This document shows, piece by piece, positions 24,099 through 29,932 of a DNA stretch of 29,932 nucleotides. The notes under the pieces were generated by a model. The model was not told where the DNA came from. It saw nothing but the letters and a program-made list of their open reading frames with translations, and searched no databases. Positions within the stretch are counted from its first letter, which is position 1. Every line of letters starts with the position of its first letter. Source of the stretch: CAYWFU01 sp964457585. Its GTDB lineage: Bacteria > JACRDZ01. Both the position numbers and the translations under genes were made by a program. The stretch covers positions 1-29,932 of the forward strand of contig CAYWFU010000031.1 of the NCBI GenBank assembly GCA_964457585.1, written 5' to 3'.

Positions 24099-24108
24099 GA
24101 GTTAAAAT

Positions 24109-26316
24109 ATGAAAAATCATTCTGGATTAAATAATTATATTAAATTTTTGTTATATTTAGTAGTTATTGTTTTAATTAATTTAGTAAGCACTACTCAGTT
24201 TTTTCGTTTTGATTTAACTAAAAATAAATCTTTTTCTTTATCCGAAGAAAGTAAAAAATCTGTATCTACTCTTTCTGAGCCATTAACAATAAAAATATTT
24301 TTCACGAATAAACTTCCAGCACCATATAATAATATTGAAAGATATTTACATGATTTATTGGAAGAATATTCCATTGCAAGCAATAAATATTTTAATTATG
24401 AATTTTATGATGTATCAAGCGAGAAAGATGAAAAAGTTAAGCAGAATCAGGAACTGGCAGCAAATTTCGGGATTAATCCTGTACAGGTACAGAATATCGA
24501 ACAGGATGAAGTGAAATTTTTAAAAGCATATATGGGTATGGTACTTATTCATGGTGATCTTGTTGAAGCAATCCCGACAGTTACATCAACAGAAGGGCTT
24601 GAATTTAAAATCACTTCCACTATTAGAAAAATGAATAATAAAATCAGCGCATTATTAAATCTTAAAGAAAAAATTGAAATTAAACTATTTTTATCATCTT
24701 CTCTTAAATTAGTTGGCCCATATATGAATTTACCTGGACTTATGGATATCCCTTCAAAAGTGGAAGAAGCAGTAAATAAATTAAATAAGAAAAATTATGA
24801 CAGATTGAAATTTACCTATATAGACCCATCCCAGATACCTGATAGTGAAAAAGATGCTGAAAAATATAGTGTAGTATCTTTGCAATGGAATGGTTTTACT
24901 GACCGAAAAGGAGAAAAGATACAGGGTGATAAAGGATATATTGACCTTATAGTAAGCCTTGGTGAGAAATTCGAAAAGGTACAAATTTTAAAAGTCATCA
25001 GACTGCCGATTTTTGGAACACAATACCAGCTTGCAGATGTGAATGCTATAGAAAAAAATATAAATGAAATTGTTGAAAATATAGTAAATACGAATGAGGA
25101 AATAGGGTATCTTGCCGATCATGAAACACTTTCAAATAGTAATAAAAAACTACAAATGTTCGGACAGCAGGATACAGATACAATCTCAAATTTCAATGAA
25201 ATAGTAAGAGATGGTTATTCACAAAAATACATTAATTTAAGCAAAGAAGATATTCCCGAAGGAATACCAACCTTAATAATTGCAGGTCCAAAAACAGGAT
25301 TTTCCGATTATGAGCTTTATCAGATTGATCAGTATTTAATGAAAGGAAGAAATCTTGCAATATTTTATGATCCTTTTAATGAAATTATACCTGACCAGAA
25401 CAATATGATGTTTGGAAACAGAGGTCCTTTTTATCTTCCTCTAAATACCGGATTAGAAAAACTTCTTGAGCATTATGGGTTTAATATTAGAAAATCATAT
25501 ATTCTTGATGAAGACTGTTATAAACAGGAAATACCTAAAGCTTTTGGCGGCGGAGAACAAAAAATTTATTTTGCTCCTTTAATTAAAAATGATTTTATAA
25601 ATAAAAATTTACCTTTTCTCAGTAATATTAAAGGGCTGGTTTTACTTAAAACTTCACCTGTTGAAATTGATGAACAAAAGGTGAAAGATAATGGATTAAA
25701 AGCATCAAAATTAATTTCATCATCTGAAAAAGCATGGGAAATGAGCGGACAGGTAAATTTAAATCCTATGTTTATTCGTCCTCCGGAGGACAGCAAAAAT
25801 TTCAAGCAAATGGCAATGGCATATATTCTTGAAGGAAGCTTTAACAGTTATTTTGCTGATAAGGAAATACCTGTGAAAGAAGAAAAAAAGGAAGAAGAAA
25901 ATCCAAATAAAAAAGATGATAAGAATAAAACTGAAAAAAAACCTGAAGGTATTGATATGTCAAATATTGCGAGCAAAGGTTCAACAATTAAGAAAAGTTT
26001 GAAATCAGGAAAAATATTTCTTATAGGTACATCAGAAATTCTTAAAAATAATATAATAGATAAAGAAGGCAAATCACCGAATGCTCAGTTTATTCTTAAT
26101 GTTTTAGATTATTTAAATGATAAGGAAAGTCGAGCTGTTATGCGCAGCAAATCACAGAGATTCAATCCTTTAAAAGAAATAAAACCCGAATCGAAAACCA
26201 TGATAAAAACAGCAAATATCGCAGGACTGCCGGTCTTAATGATTTTCGCCGGACTAGTAATGTGGCTCAGGCGTTCAGCAAGGAAACGTTCTATTCAGAT
26301 GGAATTTAAAAAATAA
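24109..26316 (+). CDS. GldG-like ABC auxiliary protein
   Basis: A 735-residue protein with one N-terminal membrane segment (about 12-29), a large extracytoplasmic part and a C-terminal membrane segment (about 703-721) followed by a basic tail (RRSARKRS). The start of the soluble part, FFRFDLTKNKSFSLSEESKK, is the typical opening of the GldG/ABC_transp_aux family. LIIAGPKTGFSDYELYQIDQ and then YLMKGRNLAIFYDP match the conserved core. A highly charged linker (EEKKEEENPNKKDDKNK) lies near 590-607. AGGAG precedes the ATG. It probably forms a periplasmic or surface complex with the GldF-like permease and the DUF4340 protein encoded next. Confidence 0.9.
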   Translation: MKNHSGLNNYIKFLLYLVVIVLINLVSTTQFFRFDLTKNKSFSLSEESKKSVSTLSEPLTIKIFFTNKLPAPYNNIERYLHDLLEEYSIASNKYFNYEFYDVSSEKDEKVKQNQELAANFGINPVQVQNIEQDEVKFLKAYMGMVLIHGDLVEAIPTVTSTEGLEFKITSTIRKMNNKISALLNLKEKIEIKLFLSSSLKLVGPYMNLPGLMDIPSKVEEAVNKLNKKNYDRLKFTYIDPSQIPDSEKDAEKYSVVSLQWNGFTDRKGEKIQGDKGYIDLIVSLGEKFEKVQILKVIRLPIFGTQYQLADVNAIEKNINEIVENIVNTNEEIGYLADHETLSNSNKKLQMFGQQDTDTISNFNEIVRDGYSQKYINLSKEDIPEGIPTLIIAGPKTGFSDYELYQIDQYLMKGRNLAIFYDPFNEIIPDQNNMMFGNRGPFYLPLNTGLEKLLEHYGFNIRKSYILDEDCYKQEIPKAFGGGEQKIYFAPLIKNDFINKNLPFLSNIKGLVLLKTSPVEIDEQKVKDNGLKASKLISSSEKAWEMSGQVNLNPMFIRPPEDSKNFKQMAMAYILEGSFNSYFADKEIPVKEEKKEEENPNKKDDKNKTEKKPEGIDMSNIASKGSTIKKSLKSGKIFLIGTSEILKNNIIDKEGKSPNAQFILNVLDYLNDKESRAVMRSKSQRFNPLKEIKPESKTMIKTANIAGLPVLMIFAGLVMWLRRSARKRSIQMEFKK

Positions 26317-26334
26317 TTAATGGAGTAAAAAAAT

Positions 26335-27303
26335 ATGAAAATAAAAATAGAATATATAGTTCTCTTAATATTAATTGCAGGTTTTTCAGTTTTTCTTTTT
26401 GTTCGTAATCAAAACAAAACTCATTATAAATTGCCGGAAATATCTAAAATAAATGAAAAAGACATAAATAAGATAATTATTAAAAAAACAGATGGTGAAA
26501 TTACTTTAGTAAAAGAAAATGATAAATGGTTAATAGGAAATGAGAAATTTCCGTCCAATAAAGACAAAATCAATAATATGATAGAAGAAATAACAGGTTT
26601 CAGTTTAACCGCTCTTGTATCCGAGTCTAAAAATTATGATATGTATGAACTTGATAAAGACAAAAAAATTGAGCTGGAAGTGCTTTCAGGTGATAAAATT
26701 TTAAGAAAAATAGATATTGGCAAACCCGCATCTTCTTATCGTCATACATTTGTCAGGCTGGATAAAGATGATAAGGTATATCAGGCAAATAGGAATTTTA
26801 AAAATGTTTTTGATAATAAAATTTCTGATTTAAGAGATAAACTTGTAATGCATTTTGAAGAAAATATAACGGAATTAGTTTTAAATGACAGTAAAAAAGA
26901 AATGAAAATATTAAAGAAAACACCGGGTACAGCAAAAGCAGACACAACCAGGCAGCAAGATGCCGGCAAAGCTGCTGCACAAGTTTGGCTTACAGATAAA
27001 AATGGAAAAGTAAAAGAAAGAGAAATCGAAGCTTTAATTAATAATCTTAAAAATCTGAATTGTGATGATTTCATTACAGACCAGACAAAAGATGATTTTA
27101 AAAAATTTATTTATAAAATTAACTTAAAAGGAAATAAATCTTATACCATTTCTATATATGAGAAAAAAGATAATAGATATATTGCTGTTTCAAGTGAAAA
27201 TAATTATCCTTTCTATATCCAGGAATGGAGTGCAAAAAATTTAATAAAAGAGTTGGACTCTATTGTTGAAAAAGAAGAAAAGAAAGCTAAAACAGGGAAA
27301 TAA
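26335..27303 (+). CDS. DUF4340 domain protein, membrane-anchored
   Basis: A 322-residue protein with one N-terminal membrane anchor (about 7-23) and the rest outside the inner membrane. Its arrangement fits DUF4340: a first block with INKIIIKKTDGEITLVKEND and then KWLIGN, PASSYRHTFVRLD, and a second block with strand repeats up to the Lys/Glu-rich C-terminus (VEKEEKKAKTGK). The family is almost always encoded after GldG-like genes, as here, 18 bases downstream with SD GGAG. It is presumably a structural partner of the transporter. A strong symmetrical terminator follows at 27376. Confidence 0.88.
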   Translation: MKIKIEYIVLLILIAGFSVFLFVRNQNKTHYKLPEISKINEKDINKIIIKKTDGEITLVKENDKWLIGNEKFPSNKDKINNMIEEITGFSLTALVSESKNYDMYELDKDKKIELEVLSGDKILRKIDIGKPASSYRHTFVRLDKDDKVYQANRNFKNVFDNKISDLRDKLVMHFEENITELVLNDSKKEMKILKKTPGTAKADTTRQQDAGKAAAQVWLTDKNGKVKEREIEALINNLKNLNCDDFITDQTKDDFKKFIYKINLKGNKSYTISIYEKKDNRYIAVSSENNYPFYIQEWSAKNLIKELDSIVEKEEKKAKTGK

Positions 27304-27375
27304 TTCAATTTTATATGTAATTTTAAATTATTATTTCACTAATCTATAGAAATAAAATGACCCTAAAATGGGATA

Positions 27376-27420
27376 AAATAATGTTGAGTTATAAATAAAA
27401 TTAAAAACTCAACATTATTT
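27376..27420. terminator. bidirectional terminator after the Gld-like operon
   Basis: AAATAATGTTGAGTT (27376-27390) is the exact reverse complement of AACTCAACATTATTT (27406-27420), with a 15-base A/T loop. A T-rich run lies shortly downstream (TATTTTTTTT). It is about 70 bases after the DUF4340 stop. Confidence 0.75.
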
Positions 27421-27481
27421 CATCTGTATTTTTTTTACAATTCCTTACAGCTCAGTAAACCTCCTCTTCAGTTATTACATC

Positions 27482-27634
27482 TCCCCAATATATATCATAC
27501 TTGATTTATTTGCCAGTGGAGAGGATTTTGATGGGATTAATAAAGTATATCCAAATATAACGGATAAAGATATCAGAGCATGTTTAGCTTATGCTGCAAT
27601 TCTTGTTGATGAAGAAGCAGGAATTGCTGTATGA
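27482..27634 (+). pseudogene. DUF433 antitoxin, 5'-truncated remnant
   Basis: The frame ending at TGA 27632-27634 reads IILDLFASGEDFDGI, then KVYPNITDKDIRACLAYAA, matching the C-terminal half of DUF433 antitoxins (LLASG, YPxLTxEDIxAxLAYAA). The N-terminal helix-strand half, which should contain the 'GxPxIxGTRI' segment, is missing or scrambled, and no SD or start codon is seen. The stop overlaps the ATG of the next fragment (ATGA), as is usual for DUF433-DUF5615 pairs, so this is the remains of such a toxin-antitoxin operon. Confidence 0.7.
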
Positions 27635-27723
27635 AATTTATTGCTGATGAGAATCTCTATTTGAATTTGTTTACAAACATTTTTACCTATGTTATGATAA
27701 ATAAAATAGAAAATTTAGATTGA
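27631..27723 (+). pseudogene. DUF5615 PIN-like toxin, start only
   Basis: MKFIADENLYLNL is the typical opening of DUF5615 toxins (MKFLADENI...). The frame then leaves the family and stops after 30 codons, where a family member needs about 110. The broken part contains the promoter of the PIN gene that follows, which suggests that the newer module replaced the body of this toxin. Confidence 0.65.
27670..27698 (+). promoter_or_regulatory. promoter of the PIN-domain module
   Basis: TTTACA (27670-27675), 17 bases, TATGAT (27693-27698), 45 bases before the PIN gene. Each hexamer has one mismatch to consensus. It lies inside the toxin remnant. Confidence 0.7.
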
Positions 27724-27742
27724 AAAAATCAAGGAATATATA

Positions 27743-28192
27743 ATGAAAATTTATTTAGATGTTTGTTGTCTAAATCGTCCTTTTGATGATCAAACAAATA
27801 GTATAATTCATTTAGAATCAGAGGCTATAATAATAATAGTTTCATTATGTGAAAAAGGGGATTTGGAATTAGTATCAAGTGAAATAGTAGATTATGAAAT
27901 AGATAATATCCCCGATAAAACAAGAAAAAATCAATTGAAATTAATTAATTCAATCTCAAGAATAAAAACAATATTGGATAAAGAAATTATTACAAAAGCA
28001 AATTATTTAGAATCATCAGGAATAAAAGCATTTGATGCGTTACATATAGCTAGTGCTGAAAAAAGTGCTGATATTTTTTTAACTGTAGATAATAAATTAT
28101 TAAAAAAAGCGAAAATGATAAAGGATTTAAAAATAGAAATTAATAATCCCGTAAGTTGGGTAGAGAAGGAGATGAAAGATGATTATAGTTGA
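27743..28192 (+). CDS. PIN-domain protein, VapC-like toxin
   Basis: A 149-residue PIN-domain protein and probable Mg2+-dependent RNase toxin. The first acidic residue is in MKIYLDVCCLNRPFDDQ (Asp6), a form common in stand-alone PIN toxins; a Glu lies in SSEIVDYEI, and later acidic residues are in KAFDALHIASAE and TVDNKLL. All four acidic positions expected of the active site can be placed. The SD is weak (CAAGGA). It overlaps the next small gene by 14 bases and the pair should be co-transcribed from the promoter at 27670. Confidence 0.87.
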   Translation: MKIYLDVCCLNRPFDDQTNSIIHLESEAIIIIVSLCEKGDLELVSSEIVDYEIDNIPDKTRKNQLKLINSISRIKTILDKEIITKANYLESSGIKAFDALHIASAEKSADIFLTVDNKLLKKAKMIKDLKIEINNPVSWVEKEMKDDYS

Positions 28193-28397
28193 TAAAATGA
28201 CAGCAAATGAAATAAAAATAAAAGCTTTTAATATATTAAAACAAGAACTAGGTATTACTGGATTTATCAGATTTATCCAACAGTTTGATTTAGGTATGGG
28301 AAATTATGTAATAGATAGAAATGAATGGCAAAAAGATTATGATGTAAAAACAATAACTCAAGAAATAAAAAAAAAGAAAAAAAGAATAATTTTGTAA
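28179..28397 (+). CDS. small partner (probable antitoxin) of the PIN protein
   Basis: A 72-residue protein with AAGGAG before its ATG, starting inside the PIN gene. The pattern AFNILKQELGITGFIRFIQQ, then FDLGMGNY and RNEW, is one I associate with small proteins encoded beside PIN toxins of this class. The Lys-rich tail (KKKKKRIIL) could touch nucleic acid. The usual order is antitoxin first; here the toxin comes first, so the antitoxin role is inferred from pairing and overlap only. Confidence 0.7.
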   Translation: MIIVDKMTANEIKIKAFNILKQELGITGFIRFIQQFDLGMGNYVIDRNEWQKDYDVKTITQEIKKKKKRIIL

Positions 28398-28499
28398 GTT
28401 GAATATAATAAAGTTGTTAACAGAATCGTAACCGCACAATTTTTAAAATTTTTTAATTGACATAAATACCAAAAAATAGTAAATTTTATGTTACATACA

Positions 28500-28606
28500 A
28501 TGAAGACCCCTGCTACGGGGTATTTCATTTAAGGTACAGGAATTTGAAATGCTCGATAAATCGAGCAACTACATTGAAATTTTTGTAGTTGCCTGATTTA
28601 TCAGGC
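28500..28606. repeat. hairpin-1 remnant and chain of three short hairpins
   Basis: TGAAGACCCC...GGGGTATTTCA (28500-28527) keeps the shape of hairpin 1 of the dispersed family. Then come GCTCGATAAATCGAGC (28551-28566), GCAACTACA...TGTAGTTGC (28565-28592) and GCCTGATTTATCAGGC (28591-28606), each sharing bases with the next, so the middle stem competes with the outer two. They open the 1.1-kb gene-free stretch 28398-29492, which consists largely of inverted repeats and in which I find no gene. Confidence 0.75.
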
Positions 28607-28684
28607 TTAATTTAGCAATGAAGGGAAGTGAGAGAGCTTTAAATAAAGTATGAATAAAATAATAGATAGAATAACAATGGTTAT

Positions 28685-28747
28685 TTTTTTGGTGTAATAG
28701 ATATGGTGTAGGCTCATGCCAGACATCATATCCATCATACCAAAAAA
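28685..28747. repeat. 25-bp imperfect inverted repeat
   Basis: TTTTTTGGTGTAATAGATAT followed by GGTGT (28685-28709) faces ACATCATATCCATCATACCA followed by AAAAA (28723-28747), with 21 of 25 positions complementary and a 13-base loop. All four differences are transitions, so some become G-U pairs in RNA. Confidence 0.75.
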
Positions 28748-28777
28748 CATACCAGATTATTTTTAATATATATTAAA

Positions 28778-28939
28778 ATGAAGAACCTTGCAGTAAGCTA
28801 CGAGGTATCTTCTGTCTCTGATAGGAATTATTTATCTGAAAGTTAAAAAATAATCTTCATATCAGAGAAGAACCCTGCAATCTTTTCTGCAGGGGGATTC
28901 ATTATTTATTTTGTGCCAATTCATGGCACTTCCAGATAA
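28778..28939. repeat. dispersed two-hairpin repeat, copy I
   Basis: Hairpin 1 (GAAGAACCTTGCAGTAAGCT and ACGAGGTATCTTC), TCTCTGATAGGAA, a shortened hairpin 2, inverted hairpin 1 (AGAAGAACCCTGCA, loop, TGCAGGGGGATTC) and hairpin 2 (GTGCCAATTCATGGCAC) with TTCCAGATAA. Same double arrangement as copy F. Confidence 0.85.
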
Positions 28940-29086
28940 TTTAATTTAATACTATTATATAAATGAACTCAGGTTAAAACTGCGAAGAAAAATTCACAGC
29001 AACAATCTTAACTGCGAAAAAAAAATCACATATATTTGAAAGAAAAAAAATTTGCCAATGAAGAAAATGTAATTTAAGGGCAAGCC

Positions 29087-29253
29087 CTAAGTACAACACC
29101 ATAGAATTAAGTATACAAAAAGAAAGTTTAAAAACAAAACCTCGATTCCCGATAAAACATGTCGGGAATGACACAACCTTCTGCATGTCATCCCCGACAT
29201 GTTTTATCGGGAATCGAGATTTTGTTGACTTAATTCTGTGGTGCTGTACTAAG
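29087..29253. mobile_element. MITE-like element with a nested 33-bp hairpin
   Basis: The outer ends 29087-29111 (CTAAGTACAACACC...) and 29229-29253 are inverted repeats with 22 of 25 positions matching. Inside, 29141-29173 (CTCGATTCCCGATAAAACAT, GTCGGGAATGACA) pairs with 29186-29218 with one mismatch and a 12-base loop. The inner hairpin resembles the GGATTCCCG...CGGGAATGAC-type palindromes scattered in many genomes. There is no reading frame, so it needs a transposase supplied elsewhere, if it moves at all. Confidence 0.75.
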
Positions 29254-29326
29254 TAAGAGAAAGAGAAAATTCCAGATAAGCTCGGCATATAGCTTGCATA
29301 ACATAATATTGCTATAAAATTTGTAG

Positions 29327-29404
29327 CTATTCAGGTGGTTAAACTGAAGGAAGAAGGTATTGATGATTAATATGTTTCAGCCTTCAGGCTAAATACCTGA
29401 ATAG
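29327..29404. repeat. 24-bp imperfect inverted repeat
   Basis: CTATTCAGGTGGTTAAACTG followed by AAGG (29327-29350) faces CCTTCAGGCTAAATACCTGA followed by ATAG (29381-29404), with 19 of 24 positions pairing and a 30-base loop. It lies about 90 bases before the last gene and closes the repeat-rich stretch. Confidence 0.7.
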
Positions 29405-29492
29405 TTACCAAAATTCATTAATATTAAAAATTATTGTGTTTTTGTAACAGTGCAATTATATTGCACTTATTCGGCTAAAAAGAGAGGGAAAA

Positions 29493-29906
29493 ATGCCAGA
29501 GAATTTAGTAGATAGAAATAGTATAAATCCAACCAAAAAAGCCTTGCAAATAATTGTGATAATAATCATCGTATTTAGTATGAATAAAATCCATGCGGAG
29601 TCATTAGATGAAAGATTAACCAATCCAACCACGCAAAAAGAAGCGATAAAAGAGTTGTGGGGTAAGGGTGATTCTGCAATCCCAGAGCTAAAAGAGATGC
29701 TAAAGTCAGAAAATAAAGAAATAATTATGATAGCTTTGGTTAGATTACATGATTTAAAAAATAAAGAAGCTGTCCCTGAAGTAACTGAAATATTAAATAA
29801 AGGTGATTTAGAACTTGAGATGAAAAAAATTGCGATGCAATATCTTTGTTTAATCAAAGATAAAAATGTTATATCTGTGTGTCCCGTCTCACATTATTTT
29901 AACTAA
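29493..29906 (+). CDS. short exported or membrane-anchored HEAT-like repeat protein
   Basis: A 137-residue protein with GAGAGGG before its ATG. Residues of about 17-30 (ALQIIVIIIIVFSM) form a signal or anchor segment, ending near HAES at about 33-36. The rest is two to three helical pairs of HEAT type (QKEAIKELWGKGDSAIPELK, IIMIALVRLHDLKNKEAVPE, MKKIAMQYLCLIKDKNV). Proteins of this type usually have more repeats, and the tail VCPVSHYFN departs from the pattern, so the gene may be cut short at its 3' end. The role is unknown; such repeats mediate protein contacts. Confidence 0.7.
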   Translation: MPENLVDRNSINPTKKALQIIVIIIIVFSMNKIHAESLDERLTNPTTQKEAIKELWGKGDSAIPELKEMLKSENKEIIMIALVRLHDLKNKEAVPEVTEILNKGDLELEMKKIAMQYLCLIKDKNVISVCPVSHYFN

Positions 29907-29932
29907 AAATTTCAAATTAAATTGAATATTAA

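Noticed and set aside
24816..27074. Several minus-strand frames of 60-97 codons within the GldG-like and DUF4340 genes
   Set aside because: Shadows of a well-supported four-gene operon; composition follows the complementary strand.
29456..29857. Minus-strand 133-codon frame opposite the HEAT-like gene
   Set aside because: Hydrophobic antisense frame with no SD; the plus-strand frame has a good SD, a signal-type segment and helical repeats.

Overview
The window is about 30 kb of AT-rich bacterial DNA, roughly 30% G+C by eye. The gene set fits an uncultured, probably anaerobic, Gram-negative-type bacterium: an ion-pumping membrane pyrophosphatase, multidomain exported proteins, a di-haem c-type cytochrome, GldA/F/G-like ABC genes, LarC, and toxin-antitoxin remnants. 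TTG starts with strong Shine-Dalgarno (SD) sites occur at two genes. No rRNA or tRNA gene was found, so I do not name a phylum.

Layout. Bases 1-111 hold the 3' end of a histidine kinase cut by a mobile-element end. Bases 123-2099 (-) encode a B12-binding-type radical SAM protein. A 950-base gene-free stretch follows, with opposed promoters, an 88-bp tandem duplication and hairpin repeats. Bases 3057-8624 (+) carry a secreted subtilase, an unrecognised protein resembling a C39-type fold, a Cys/His-rich Ig-like protein, a 43-residue Cys-containing peptide with its own leader hairpin and terminator, and an HPr-kinase-like ATPase. An opposing operon (11295-8608) encodes an ABC-2 exporter and a pentapeptide-repeat protein. 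I read the small peptide, the HprK-like enzyme and perhaps the flanking exporter and pentapeptide protein as a candidate modified-peptide (RiPP-like) locus. This is the most interesting part of the window, and it is inference.

Bases 11597-21177 are mostly housekeeping genes: larC, a DUF503 protein, an archease remnant, a di-haem cytochrome, 5-formyltetrahydrofolate cyclo-ligase, hppA, an exported barrel-like protein, an M24 peptidase, a redoxin-like/NHL protein and signal peptidase I. A frameshifted exported protein follows (21544-22145). Bases 22457-27303 form a tight GldA/GldF/GldG/DUF4340 operon. The right end holds a decayed DUF433/DUF5615 toxin-antitoxin pair beside an intact PIN-domain module, a 1.1-kb field of nested inverted repeats, and a short exported HEAT-like protein.

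At least seven gene borders carry copies of one intergenic repeat family made of two hairpin modules. Stem sequences vary between copies while pairing is kept, which points to selection on, or inheritance of, an RNA or DNA hairpin. A separate 182-bp element with 28-bp perfect terminal inverted repeats sits directly upstream of the ABC ATPase gene.
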